Source of the DNA: Hetaerina americana
Lineage: Eukaryota > Arthropoda > Insecta > Odonata > Calopterygidae
Assembly: GCA_022747635.1 (NCBI GenBank)
Contig: JAKTNV010000009.1
Span: forward strand, 68,904,407-68,968,406
DNA length: 64,000 nt
Direction of reading: 5' to 3'
In this document: positions 49,500-62,914 of the stretch, piece after piece
Layout of the letters: the number at the start of each line of letters is the position of its first letter
How positions within the stretch are numbered: the first letter of the stretch is position 1
The notes under the pieces: model-generated
What the model was told of the DNA's origin: nothing
Databases searched by the model: none
What the model saw: the letters and a program-made list of their open reading frames with translations, nothing else
Translations under genes and position numbers: made by a program

Positions 49500-52400
49500 C
49501 CCATCGTTCACCCCGCCCACCACTTATATCTCCCGCCCTTTGCCGCGAAAGGGCCCGCGCGGTGCATTTCGGGAAGGAAGGGGAAAAAAGCGCGCGCTTC
49601 ACCTCTCGGACTGCCGCGTCGGACGCTACTAACTTATGTACGGAGTAACTAACGAACAGTGCCGTTCGCGGCATGGCGTGCGGGGGGGGGGAGCCGGCTG
49701 AGAGAGAGGGAGAGGGGAAGCGGGAAAAAGAGATCGCCACAGGACGACGCATCCATATAGCAGCAACGGCAGGAGAAACGCGGGATCCTTTCATTCCCTT
49801 ATGTAACCCTTTTCCTCCCTCTCTTTCGACCAAAAAAACCCAAGCTCACACTCTCCGATGCGGGCGCCGCCAACGTTAAAATTCCGAAAAACAAAAGAAA
49901 GTAGTGAGTGGGGAGAGAGAGAGAGAAACCTTTTCCGCCTGTTTTTTATTAAGCTTACTCCTCTTTCCGCTAGAGGGGAGAGCGCTAGAGAGAAGGGAGA
50001 GAGAGTTGCAGGGGGGGTGGGGGTTGGAGGGTCGCAGGGGGTGTCCCCGGGGCGGGGAGCGAAGGAGACGCGCCACGCCACGCGGGGACCGAATATTCCC
50101 TCATCTGTTTCTCCCAGCCGCCGCGACGGGCGCCTCGGTCGGGGTAGGAAACTGGAAAATGATAGAAGAGTCGTACGTCAGTGAGTCAAGACTCCCCAGA
50201 GGGGGGTGTGGCCTACCGGGACTGAGAATTTTGGAGGGGGAGTGAAACATGAGCGGCATAAGGTGAAGTAAAAAACTCATGGGGGATAGAAGAAAGAATA
50301 ATGAACGAAGGTTTTGAGTTATTTTCATAGTTCTTAATTAGCGTTTTAAAGAAAAAAATATCCGGTAGAGAGAAGTAGGTAGAAAGATAAGGAAAAAAAA
50401 ATCAAGGAACGGTGTACGAGGAGTTTTTTTTGAGGTTAGGGTAAGGACTACTAGGAGAAAGGGTGATGTGTGCACGGACAGGGCAAAGGAGGGTTAGGAA
50501 ACGGTAGGGGAAGCGTTTTGCGGTAGAAGGAAAAAGAATTTGGCAGGAGGGCCATTGGAGGAGTGGGGGCGGTTGCCAAGGCCTCTTCCTCCGCCGTCAT
50601 GTCCCCTCTTCCGCCTCCACCCTCCCCCTTAAACCCTTCTGCCCCCTCCCCTCTTCTCCTCCCCCGACGGATTCCCCCACCATTCCTTTTTCCACTCATC
50701 ACAGATCCCGTCGCGCATGCGCTGAGAAAAGAATGGAAAGAGATAAAGAGATGGTGGGATGGATGCTGAACAGGGAGGAAGATATGCGGACGCTCCCCCC
50801 TCTCCGGCACTCCCGTCCGCCCTCCCTCGCACGCCCCCTGCCCTCAGGGCCCAGGCTTAACCGCCCCCTCGACCACTCACCTCATTTTTAAACCGACGCT
50901 CCCTCCCCGCCCCTTGCTCTTAGGCCCCACCCCCGGTCGCCGCCCCCACCATTCCCCGGCGCGCCTTGGGGTGCCCGCCATCGCTCTCCGGAGCCGAAAA
51001 CGACGCCCACTAGGGGCGGTGCTTAAAGTTGCGTTTCTTCCCCCCCGGCCCGACTCTCTCTCTCTCTCACGAGCCCGGACTCCCTCCCTTCGCTCGCTCC
51101 TCTGTAAAACCCCCATCTCTAGGACTTCCCTACATCGATCCGTCCCTCCTGTACGTATACGTGCTTAGGCGAGAGAGGTAGTGAGGGAGAAGGAGAGGTT
51201 CGTGAAGCAGTGTGCGTGGATGAAAACACACTCTCCCCTATTTCTCCGGCCCTGTAAAAGAGACTCACGCCCGGTCTCTCGCGCACGGTTTCCGAAACCC
51301 TCTCTTTCCTAAGCATTCACGAACCCTTACCCCCTTACCCCCCACCCGCCCTCTCAACATCATTCCCTCCGGTCACCTTTTCGTCCGCCCTGGAGGGCGG
51401 GGACTCTCTCTCTATCTCCGTTTTCCTCCCCCCCTCCCGCAAAACCCCCGACGCGAAGGGAGGAGGCAGGGTGGCAGTTTTCGGAGTTGCCAGGGGTTTC
51501 GGGGGCGGTGGAGGAGGTAAAAAAAAATACGGACCGAAAAACGCGTGGTGGATGGAAAAAGTCCTACCCCCTCCACTTCCCTTTTTTCCCCGCGCAACCC
51601 TTAAGCCACGCCCACTAAGGTTTCCTCTCCTTCACCAATGTCCCCCCCCTCCTCCCAGGGAGCCGATCGCCCCTCAGCACCACGTGAAAAACCCCTCCCC
51701 CTTTTTTCGGGACCCCTACACGTCCATTCCGTAAAGGCTTGAAGGGCGTTATTTTTATTTCCCCCCCCCATACCTTTCTCCCCACCCTCTGAGAGAGTAG
51801 GGTCCCTTTTTATAGGAAGCCGGGTAGAGGAGGGTAGGCAGGCGGGCAGGCAGGCAGGAATGTGTGCGTAAGGCTTCAGCGGTGAGACTTAACCTTCCTT
51901 CCCTCCCCCCCCCCCTTTCTCGCCCTTTCTCTCCCTCCCGCTCCCTATTCTCCTTTCCTTTCTCGCCCCCTCCCTCTCTCTCCCTCCTCTTTCATCCCAC
52001 TCCTTCCTTTCCTCCTCATCCCTCTCAAGTGTGTGTACGCCAGGCGTTCTGCCCACTGGGGTGCGGGGCGGGAGGCGTTTGGAAGGAGCGACAGGGCGCT
52101 AAAGAGAATGGGACACGGTGGGTGGTACGGAGGAGGCGGAAGGGGAGGGAGAGAGGTCTGAGGTCGGAATGAAATTACAGGCCAAAGACAGAGGAAAGAG
52201 GGGGGGTCGCGGGAGGGCGGGGGTGTGTGTGAGGGGGGAAGGGTGCCGGACCTTCCCGAAAAGTCCAAGCCTTTCCCCAAGGGAGGAAGGGAAAGGAAGA
52301 GGGGATGAGGTTTTAGATGGAAACGGGTGGAAGTGGAGGAAGGGAGGGTGTAAGTACGGCGTAGAATGGCTTGGAGAGGGGATGCAGAGATGTGTATTTT

Positions 52401-52650
52401 AGAGGGAGACGCAGGGAAAAAGGATACAGTGGGTTTTGGATGGGGGGGGTGGTATATAAGGGTCTAAGAGAGGGAGGAAATTATTTTATTTTATATTCTG
52501 TATGTGCAAACTCCTTTCTCATTAGCATGGTAGTATCCAGTGAGGGAAGGACTGGTAGAATGTGTTTGTAGGAGTTTAAATTGGGGAGGGAAATGGAAAG
52601 GAGGCAGAAATAGAACGAGTGGGGTGAATGTGGGGTTTAGGGAGTCGGTT
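49500..52650. other. Largest GC-rich strand-asymmetric block
   Basis: About 3.1 kb of GC-rich sequence with CT/GA microsatellites and repeated strand switches: purine-rich 49680-50080, pyrimidine-rich 50580-50700 and 50820-51120, pyrimidine-rich 51300-51460, strongly pyrimidine-rich 51890-52025, then strongly purine-rich 52070-52620. CpG is common. Many overlapping open frames of 60-150 codons occur on both strands, all low complexity. A promoter or 5' exon could hide here but I cannot point to one. Confidence 0.5.
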
Positions 52651-53320
52651 TAGCCCTTACGCTGAGGAGATAAGTCCGTAATTTTGTTTTCTATTGCAGC
52701 TACTTTTCTAATAAAAGTCATGAAAAAATTATGCTAAATTTGGATAGAATTTTAGCCATGTGAGCACAGTAGATTTCGGTTTTTAAATGGCCTTGCAGAA
52801 TTTAATCTTTCTCTATATCTTCTATTTAATCTTTTACAAAAAATCCTGTAAAAATATTTTCGAATATAAGTGAGTACAATGAATAGAAATCATCCTTCAT
52901 TATGAAAGAGATATTCCTACTAACACCGTCTGTAGTTTAAAAAAATATTTAGAATGATACATTGTTGATTTTTAGATAGTATACGTTCTTATAAATTCCC
53001 TTAATAAGTAATAATTCATTAAATGGATTACGTTTATTCAAAATGATGATTTTTGCTTGGAAGAAATTTGGACAAAATTGAAGACTTAGTTAACTGATAA
53101 ATAGCTGTCAGATTTACTTAAGGCATTTCCAGACTTGCTCGCGTATCTTCGTTTACGCGTAAAGTAATATTTAACGGTCTTAATAATGTGCTTCCTAATG
53201 AGATGATTGCTGTCTATAAATAAGCATTGATTGCTGCATATCTACGTGCTTCACGAAATTAGAGTGGCTTTCTCAATTCAATTTGTACTTATTGTTTAGT
53301 ACACGTAATTCAACTTCCGC
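52650..53320. other. AT-rich stretch, no gene seen
   Basis: Nothing recognised. Confidence 0.6.
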
Positions 53321-53329
53321 CACGGGGAG

Positions 53330-53770
53330 AAGGAAGGGATCGCGGTTTTACATGGCTCTGGCAGCAGCGCTACGGCATGGATGATTGTTTTGCTTAGCCG
53401 TGGGTTTGTGACCACCTCCCTCCCACACCCCCACCCGCCCACCGCCTCTTTCACTTCCTTTGCTCCGCATCCCATTTCCCCTCCGTCATGTCCAAACCCT
53501 GGTCGACCCCCTTCATCCGACGACCCCTTCTTTAGATCTCCTCCCCCCTGCTCCACGAGTCTCTCTCCGCCCCCCCGTCCCTCCCCCCGGGGCTCACCCG
53601 CCCAAACATTACGACCAAGGGAAGACACTGGACGTCATTATAGGCAGGGAGGAGGGGGATGGTAGTTTTAAACGGGTTTTGGAGTTTGGGGAAAGAGGGC
53701 GAGTGGGAGTTAGTTCGGGGGACGTGGGAAGGGGTTGGCGGAAGAGCGTCGGCACACGGCTAGGGTTCTC
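53330..53770. other. GC-rich strand-asymmetric block
   Basis: Pyrimidine-rich at about 53405-53600, then purine-rich at about 53645-53745. Confidence 0.55.
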
Positions 53771-53779
53771 ATCTGGTCC

Positions 53780-54270
53780 TGTTAGCTAGGGAAATTTCCT
53801 ATACAAGGGATTCTCTGGCGGGTGGAGTCAAAGGGGGTACGAATGGGGAAGGGGTCTGGTCCCAGGTGTTCTTGCTCACGTAAGATAAGCAAATCGGGGG
53901 TGAGTGGTTGAGGTGATGGATACTTTGCGAGAATGGTTGAGATAGCCTCAACCGCCCTTCGGAAAAAGTCTCTTGCACTCCATTTATAGAATTAAAACAT
54001 CTTTCAGATATTCTCCTTCACATACAGCGCTCATTGCCTCTACCCCGTATGCTTCTACTCACTTGAAATCTCTTCCTGCTAACGGTGCGTTCACCTCCCT
54101 CAGCCCTACCATCTTCCCGGCATCCTCGTGGTAAAAATCTACCCCTGGAATTGAATGTAATTAGGTGAAAAGAGACGGCTTTCGGGCCGTCGGAGGGATG
54201 AGAAGTTTTTCTCCGTTCGAAAATTAATAATTTGGAAAATATTGCCTGCGATCATGGCTAAATGAACGAT
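53780..54270. other. Unannotated stretch
   Basis: Nothing recognised. Confidence 0.5.
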
Positions 54271-54279
54271 GGTTTTTCA

Positions 54280-55900
54280 TCTTCTCCGTCCGGAGAGGGG
54301 TTGAGGATTGAGGGGCGGCAGGGGAGTGGGGGCGTGCTGGAAGTAAGGGTGGGGATGGGTTGGTTTTGAGTTCCAGTTGTTTTATTACCTCTCCTCCCCC
54401 CCCCTGGTGAAGTCTACTTTTCCTTACTTTAGTCCACCTCTTCCCGCGTATCCCCGACTCACCCCTACACCGCCAGAGAACCCGACACCCTTGTTCCCCG
54501 ACCAAAATTTAAAAAAAGGAAATAAAACTCCGCGCATAATAATAAACCCTTGAAAACGTCATGGGAAAAAGTCCCGGTTTTTCAACTTATTTTATCATTT
54601 TTTTCTCCCTCTCTCTCACTCTTTCCCCTCCATCCCCCCGCCGAATTATATTTTTTCCCTTCGTTCATCCTGTTTTTGTTATGGTTCCTCGCAAGGTAAT
54701 GTAATTACCTCTTGGAGTGGTGAAGTTGAGGCATTTTCGGGAAGTGCTCTTTACTTTTTACCCTCCCGCCTCTCCCTCCTCCACCCGCCCCCCTTGGCCC
54801 CTCCGCCTTAACCTCCCATTGCTGCCCCCGCCCTCTTCGCCCCGCACCCAGACCCCACCCCGCTGATGACCACACCGGCCTCCCGCCGTCTTGACCGCCC
54901 CTGCGCCCAGCCTCCACCCATCCGCGCCCTCCGCCTCACTCTGCCCTCGCCCAACATATCCCTTGACCCCCCTGCCCTCCGCGGACCACCCCACCTTCAA
55001 GTCAGCCCTCCGTCCCTCCCTCCCCTGTCCCCTCGCCCGCCCTGCATACCTACCAACTCTTAAAACAGCGGAAAGGGGGAGGGGGAGGGCTGACTATTCG
55101 ACCACAGGAGGTAGTATGAGGCTGGGTTTGGAGGGGGTGGTCGAAGGATGAGAAGGGTTTTGAGAGGGGCCGAAGGGGATGTGGGTGGTAGGAGTTATGG
55201 AGAGGTCAGGGGCGGGGGGGGGGAGGAGGTTCGGTCGAGGGAGACGGCGTCGGCACTGAGGAGGAGGGAGTGGGTGGGTGGAGGGCGAGTGGTGGGGAGA
55301 GTGCCTCCCGTGGAATTCCAATGTATTCGTTTACCTTCAGAATCGTTTCCGGAAAATAGCTATGTGGTCGGAGTGTATCGTTTCTGCAGTTCGAGAGAGC
55401 ACCGTAAAGGGGGCAGCGTGGGCGTCGTCGCTTAAGTTTCCACCTCCCTCCATCATCTCCCTCCAAATCTCCCCCTACCCCTCCCTCCAATCCCCCTCCC
55501 TTCTCCCCTCCTTCTTCTTCCGTTCCCAACCGTTCATCGCCGACGACTCTTCACTTACTCCACCCCTCCCGCCCCAATCCCTCTCTCACACTGCCGCACC
55601 CGCCACGCGAGCGGCGATTGTTTTCATTTTTTCCCTCGCGTCAGCGTATTGCCCGCCAGTTTTTGCATGGGGATGTGAAAAAAGGATCGAGGCCGGAGTA
55701 AATAAGAGGGCCGGGCGGTGAAAAGAGAGAGAGAGAGGGGGGATGGGGAGTAAAGTTGGAGTGAAAATGCCTATGCGAGTAATTTCTGTGCTCGTTTCTT
55801 ACTATCGTAAAATTCCGGAGGCGGTAGGCGGTGGAGGCGGGCATGGGGAAGGGGTTGAAAGGGGGTTTGGAGAGAGGGGAGAAGGGTTTTAGGGGGTGGG
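54280..55900. other. GC-rich strand-asymmetric block
   Basis: Alternates: pyrimidine-rich 54770-55060, purine-rich 55070-55290, pyrimidine-rich 55440-55600, purine-rich 55690-55900. Open frames are low complexity and overlap on both strands. Confidence 0.55.
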
Positions 55901-57692
55901 GTGAGTTGGCGAGTATGTATTTAGTTCCCGATCCTTCCGCCCGGCAGCATGGTGACACCTTTCGGCGCTGCGTGTCGCGGGAGGTATTAGCCGCGCGATC
56001 GGAGTCCGGCAAGGAAGGAGTTTTTTGTCCCGTGGGGTTTTTAGATTCGAAGGGTTTACGGAGCTGCCGATAAACGGTTAGCGGACTCCACTTTGCCGTA
56101 TGATGTTTCCGTATCCATTCTCAGGCGGAGACTTAATTGGAAAACAGGGCATAGCTCAGGGCTCGACTAAACAGATAGTGCATCTCTCTCGATAGCTTAC
56201 CGTATATTTATGAGAAAAATTGACTAAGTATTTTTAAAATTAATATTGAATAATACATAATGTTCTTCGCAGTCAAAATGTTCATGCAAAAAACGTTTTT
56301 GTAAAGAATGGGTACCGAAAGAGATCTCTCTTGCCTCTTGTTTCCGTCCATGATGAGAGCCATAATCTCCAATGTTATATTCGGTTTAGCGTATTCCTGA
56401 ATAGGTGCAAGGTCTTCAAAAAAATTTACCAAAATTCATTTTATACAATTTTATTTTAATTTTCATCTCTAATATTCCAAATATAACCAATTTTTCATGC
56501 TATATCTAGAGATTAAAATTATAAATACGTAATAGAAATTCAGGAAACTTTTTCACTATCCAATCAGCGATTTTGATATATTTTCGTGGATATGATGAGC
56601 AACACGTCGAGTCACCCCGACAATGCAGCAAATTAAAGAAGTCATGGTTCCGGTTGAACCAATATTTCCGCTGATATCTTTGTTCATGTAATTCCTGTAT
56701 TTCATACCTGGAAATCATAATACAACCAATAACGTGAAGTTAATTTTGGATGATTAACTTCGTATTTCTATAGTGACATTTAAAAAAAAAGCCTAATTGT
56801 TACGATTCAACAATTAAAATCATGCTTTTCCCGTCGCCAGGCAACATTTTTCGTTATGCAAAGAATTCGGACGCGGTGAAAATTACGGATTTATTCAGTA
56901 ATCATGAAAAATGACGCGGAAGGAATTTCCCCTCCCTGCGACTTGAGTTTTGCGAGAGAGTTTTTCAAGGCGCCTGACGGAGTTGTATGGAGGAGAGGAA
57001 TAAAAAAAGAGAGAGAGTCGAGGATCGCTATTTTTTATTTAATGGAAAAAATCCTCTGAAATAATTTTGGGGACCCGAAAACTCTCTCATGAATATGTAA
57101 GACATTAAAAATCGTAATTTCAATGGAATGTGAGTTAGGTCTTCTCCGACCCTCCCACTCACGGTAAACCTCAGGGAAGGAGGGAGGGGGAAGAAAGAAG
57201 TGGTTGCCACTGAGAAATAAAACAAATAAGAGTAGCCCACCATCCTCTTTTATCTGAGGTAGAAGCAAAGGGGGCAGACGGAACTCTCTCTCTATTTTAC
57301 GATTTAGTTCACTTCTTTGCTAAAATAGCCCTATGGTACATCCCATCTCATTGCTATGCAGTAAGGAGTTATTGCCTGCTTTTTACAATGAAATAACGTC
57401 TACCATGAAACGTACTTTTAAAATTAAGTGCCTATATTCGTACGAATGCCATTCTTTCCGGAAAGGTGTCTAAAGCTTTAAGTGTATAAAGAGTAAAAAA
57501 GCACTTACGATGACACTATATTTTTGTAAATATGACGATTATTAATGAATATTATACCAAAATAGTTTTCTCATTCAAAAAGGAATATTTGATCATTATT
57601 TTCATGTAGAAATTAAATTAAATTGCTTCAAAATTATACCAGTTACTCTAGTCAAAATTTGCCTAAAAAGCGAAATTATACCAAGATATATA

Positions 57693-57742
<50 letters not shown>

Positions 57743-60110
57743 TGTTGATAAATTAAGAAGATATGGTGCAAACTGCTAATATAACTATTAACATTTAACA
57801 GTTGATTTATTGAAATGCTAGCGAGTAGTAGCGTTTTCTTTGTGAAAATTTTGATTAAAAAATGATGACATATATAATATTTTGAATAACAAGAAATGTT
57901 TCCTGGCAAAGGATGTATGATTTTTTTTATATAAATAGTAAATTTATCACTTTATTGCATTACTTAGAATATTTTTATCATTTCTTAATAACCGCAATTA
58001 AACAAAAAATTCTTCGGATATTTTCTAATGCGAGCTAAGCAATATATTTTTTACCTTCTCTTTTTTACTTCCTGTTTTACTTTGCCCAGTCGAAGGCGTA
58101 GCCTTATTTATCTATATTGCGATGAGTCATGGAAAGGTTATTTTTATAACCATATTTTATGACTGAGTGTATTTTATAACTTTAATTTCTAGTAATATTA
58201 GCTCCACTATTGAATTTGGTCACAAAAAATACGCTAATCATAAATGTTTGGTACTTTTTTGCATAAATTTGTGGCTAATCTTCATTAAAATCGGGAAAGG
58301 TCTACCTCTTACTTATCTTGATTTGTCCAATAAAAATACTCCTCTATTCCTTGATGTTCATACTAGACTGATAGACTAGTAAAGTCACGCAGTAGACATC
58401 ATGACACCTGCAGATATCGGTATTCCAATACGATATATAGAGTTTACTCCTTGCAAAGAAATAAAATGTGCCCATTTCACTTTGCGAAATCACAAAATAG
58501 AAGTGACGAGTCACTCCAGAGAATTTGAATTAAAATTTTCATGAACCTATTCGGTTTTTTTTTCTGGGATATGGGAAAAAATGTTCAAGGGTTTAATTCA
58601 ATGAAAAAAAATAAGTTTCTCATCGATTGGCTTTCCTTTTCCGCGCAGTCACTTTCAGAGGTCATGCCCTATTAACCAGTAAACAAATGACGCTCACTTC
58701 TCTTTCATACTCACAACGCGACTTTCGGTTTCTACGTTTTCCTGTCGACGGTCTTTTTTTATTACTTTTCCAGAGGCGGAATTTATCGAGTGGATGCGTT
58801 TTAAAAATGTTTAAGCAATTTGACAAAAATCGTGTAACTTATTGACGGATTGACAGCCCATTGTCTGGAAACTGATACGAATAAGTTGTTGAAGTACGCA
58901 TCACCGCGTTTCAAATTTCTATTAGTAAATATAATTTTTTTTAATCTCAAAATATTTTTCGGCATCATTAAATTATATAAAAAAAAGATATGCGTCAGTA
59001 AAAGAATTGTGGTCCAGGACTGTAAATTATTGGTAATTGGTCACGTTATTTTATTTTATATATGTATATAATTGAGTTATTTATTTTATCTACAATAATT
59101 TATCTGATTTTAATTTACTCGTTCCATTATTTTCTAAGCGTAATATTGTACAATTTAATACTGGGTTTGTTGTCAAAAAATCATTTGTCTTAAAATAATT
59201 TCCTCTTAAAATATACTAATTTTAATGCGATAAAAATAATTAGAGAAATATATCATTAAGACATTCTTATGGAAAGGAAACGTTCTTCCATAGCTAACTG
59301 ATCGATAAAAGAATCGTTTTACTTAAATTTGTTCGTTTACATATTGATAATTGTATGTTTAAAAAAAATCAAAATTTATAAATCTTTTGTTAAAAATATA
59401 TTCAGAGCAAGATTTGGAGCTGTATTTTCTCTTTTATTTCCCATTTATTAACTCTTAATAAAACAATGTCTAATTACAGAACTATTCAAGAAAAACAACA
59501 TTTGGGTCTTAAGTGTCAGCAATCACTGACTGAAAATTTAACTTAAAATTACACTTGCATCGATGAAAATACATATAAAGAGAATTGAGTGTAATTAATC
59601 CCTACTTGAAATGCACATCTATCTCTTTTTATTTTATTATTTAAATATCATTTGGTCAAAACTTTTCGAAAAATTAAAAAGATAATCTTGTCAATATAGC
59701 ATTGAATCCGAATCATTTATGCATATAAGACGCGCCTGCACAAAGGTTGAGGCTCTCTCGTTCATATATTCACGGTAGATAAGTGGTCAGCTGAGGGGAG
59801 AATAAGGGCGGTGAGCTATCGTTAACCAATCTTCGAATTGATAACTGCTCTCGACGTAGCATGCCAAAACGGATCACCAACTGGTATAATTTGAAGATTT
59901 ATTATCCGAAGATACTGTCGTGTGCGAAAAATGAGACACATCGATACTTAAAGCAATCTTCTTCAACCTGTACCATAGAAATCACGTGCAATTCAGCCTT
60001 GGGCTGCACTCCAAATGTGCGGTCCAGCCCTATAAACATTGCCACTGAATGCTATCGACAGTTGGAGAGGCATTTCCGTCCCGTCTCGCTTCACTTGGCT
60101 CTTTTAGAAG
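55900..60110. other. AT-rich stretch, no gene seen
   Basis: Apart from the (TA)n array at 57685-57740, no repeat or coding motif is recognised. A 91-codon frame at 59861-60136 has ordinary composition but no family resemblance I can name. Confidence 0.55.
57685..57740. repeat. (TA)n microsatellite
   Basis: About 55 bases of TA with one interruption. No element is recognised beside it. Confidence 0.96.
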
Positions 60111-60119
60111 CTACTTATT

Positions 60120-61100
60120 CTAATGGCATCCAATAACCCACCCCTCCCCCACCCAGGAACCTCACCGCCCACTCCCATCATTCTCGTAGGAAGTGCCACG
60201 TAAACCCACTCGTCCCGATAGCGACGGCCTCCCCACCCAGCTACACCATCCCCACGGCTCTTCACAGGCCTTCAACTCCCTTCCCACACCACTCCTCGAC
60301 CAAAAACCAATCGACTCCCACACCCTTAAACCCCTTCCATCCCAGCTACCAATGAATTACAAACGGAAAACTTACCAGCTGTACATTACGACTGTCACTC
60401 GAAGTACTCAACCGTCGGACTGCTGCGGAAGGGATAGACGGAGGTTGGAAGGAGAGGAAGGAATACGCACTTTTTAGAGGGACGGATTTAGGGTGTGAGA
60501 GAGAGATGGTTGTGGGTGGAAAGAGAGAGGGAGAGAGACAGAACGGGAGAGGAAGAGAAAGAGGGGAGACAGGATGTGAGGAAAAAAAATACAAGTGAAT
60601 CCTTGCGAATGCAATAAAACCTCAAATTTAATTGCCACAGTTCTCCGGTTCTGACAGCTCTCCCGACAGGTTCATAGGCCAGTGAGTGTCGCGAGAGAAC
60701 CCCGCCGTTATCCTGCCGAAGAACTTCTTCCTTTCCTCGACGAGCATTGATTCTGATTGGCCCGATTGCTGACGCATTCAATTCCCCGCCTCCTGCCCTC
60801 GTCCTCACCCCTGGCTCATCTCATCCCTCCGAAAAATTCGCACTCGAGCGGTCGGGGAAAAAAATATATGGATATAACGCAACAGAAGATCGGACGGTCA
60901 TATTGGTTAGGTGAGAGGTCTTAAGCGATTAGGATTGAAGTCTCCTCCCTCCAGACCAATCTCGCCCACTCATCCCCAGCCCCACCTTCCTTCCTCGCCA
61001 ATGCCTACTCTCCGAAAGGCCTCGTCTCATATCGGGGTCGCTTTTCCTCTCTTGCTCTACTCTACGTCTCCTCACCCCACATATTGTGTCTGCCGTCCGC
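60120..61100. other. GC-rich mixed block
   Basis: C-rich at 60120-60310, purine-rich at 60430-60600, C-rich again at 60940-61080. No coding motif. Confidence 0.5.
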
Positions 61101-62108
61101 TGCTGTAAACATAGTCGTGGTCGAATAGGGAGGCGCGAATTCGGCAGCAATAATGGACGAATAAAACATTGCCTTCTATTATTTTTCTCCGATCTCTCGA
61201 AAGAGTGTCCCCGACTTCCAAAAGTCAACGAATAATTGTATTGAATGCCGTGAGGGGATTTCGCAGCTTAGAGGTTTGGTAAATCCTAACCTATAATCGG
61301 CCAAAACCATGTCTCTTAATCTGTCGGTCCAGATTCCATCTCGCTTATTGTCAGCTGAGTGTATATTAATTACTTCGGCATATTGCCATCTTTACAAGCC
61401 TATGTCTGAAGTGAAGTGATTCCGTTTGACTATCATCGGAAGTGGAAACATTTATCCGACTTTATTCGGTTAATCATTCATCCATTGAGATTTCTTACTC
61501 TGCTTTAACACCCAAGAGAGTAATGCTCTGTGAAAGAGACGTGAGTTGCGATCGAGTCTATTTCTCTTCAGTTATCCATTTTGCTAGGGTGGGATAGAGA
61601 AAAAATATGTACATCACAAAGAAAGGCTTATCATTTGAAAATAAATGTTTGTCTTTTTATTCGTATTTATATCACAGACCATGCAAGGCAATTTTATCCT
61701 TATTTTAACATATTCTGCTTACACCATAAAATATTTATTTACCCTTCAACTGGACTACACAGCATAAACGAAATATTATGGCGAAGAGTTAGCCATACAT
61801 CAACAACCATAAGAATGCGAGCACAGTAAGTTATTATTTAAACGGTCTTGGAAGATTTTTTTATGCCGCATGTGTTTAGAAAGTCCAATTCTTATTATAT
61901 TTTAACGTAACGACCGTGTTCACATAGAATGTATATATTGACAGATGTACGGAACACTCTTCTTTCTTGTTCAGATTTTAACTTTTGGATTTTTAACACC
62001 TCCTATTATTTTTACTTAAATTTAATTTAAACATAAATAGGTTGCGCTACTGCGGGTGTAGGTTTGCATGCATGTGTTCATTTTATGTTTTTTTGTTCTC
62101 TTTTGCGG

Positions 62109-62170
62109 GTGGTGACTTAACAAGCCCCGCCATTCGCCCTTGCGGCGGCTTACGGGGTATTATGTAGATG
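62109..62170 (-). repeat. GC-rich hairpin repeat, copy 3
   Basis: The minus strand reads CTACATAATACCCCGTAAGC, CGCCGCAAGGGCGAATGGCG, then GGGCTTGTTAAGTCACC. Close to the copy at 49123-49190. Confidence 0.7.
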
Positions 62171-62392
62171 CAGATAAATAACAGCTCTGCGTAGCTATCA
62201 AAGAATGTAGTATAGGTAGTGAAGGAATACTTATGTTTGGGAATAATGAATTTGGTTTAGCCTTACCATTCATGATTAATTATTAACTTGGTCTTCTCGA
62301 AACTAAGAAAGATATTAGAGATTAAAAGGAGTATTTTAGCATTAAATTTAGATAAAAAATAAAAACAATAAGTGTACAGATTTCTTTGCAGT

Positions 62393-62424
62393 GTATGCAT
62401 GTATGCATGTATGCATGTATGTTT
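62393..62424. repeat. Short (GTATGCAT)n tandem repeat
   Basis: About four units of an 8-base repeat (TGTATGCATGTATGCATG) shortly before the truncated mariner. Confidence 0.85.
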
Positions 62425-62533
62425 CATGTTGTTAAAGCCCACATGATTGTTCAATTGCTTGAATTCTCCACAACACAAAGTAAAATCTTACTCAGCATTC
62501 AAAAAATGAAAGGTATTCTTCTTCTTCAAAGCT

Positions 62534-62912
62534 TCTGTCATTACAGACCAACTGGTGAGCTCAGTTGACGAATTCGTGAGGAACGATCGGCGCGTCACAA
62601 TTGATGACATCTGTGAGCATTTTCCCAATGTTTCTCGAACAATTGTTCATGAAATTGTTAAACACCATCTGCATTATGCAAAAATTTGTGCAAGATGGGT
62701 CCCTCGCGTATCTCAATGAGCTGGCGGCGAAGGACTATGCAGCAGGAATACAGAAACTTGTCACACGTTATGACAAATGCCTTAATTTGCTTGGAGATTA
62801 TGTTGAGAAGTAGTTTAAAGTATCCTCTTTCAAATAAAATTTTTTATGTTTGTTAATATTTACTTTTGTGTCTTTATTTCACGAACGGGTACTACTTTCC
62901 GGATGACCCTCG
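62534..62912 (+). mobile_element. Left-truncated copy of the deleted mariner
   Basis: Matches 34793-35165 almost base for base: by eye the only differences are one fewer T in a T-run and one base in the right terminal repeat. It carries the same internal deletion junction. It begins abruptly at 62534, inside the N-terminal coding part, so the left terminal repeat and first HTH are missing; TA follows the right end (62913-62914). It cannot be mobilised without its left end. The remnant C-terminal frame (62601-62813) ends GDYVEK as in the other copy. Confidence 0.95.
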
Positions 62913-62914
62913 TA

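Larger units (their letters stand above)
61100..62530. other. AT-rich stretch
   Basis: Holds the hairpin repeat at 62109-62170 and a short GTATGCAT-type repeat. Otherwise nothing is recognised. Confidence 0.55.

Noticed and set aside
59861..60136. 91-codon open frame of ordinary composition
   Set aside because: No recognised motif, splice context or conservation evidence; length is within chance for this base composition.
62393..62424. CRISPR-like direct repeats
   Set aside because: A continuous 8-base tandem repeat without spacers.
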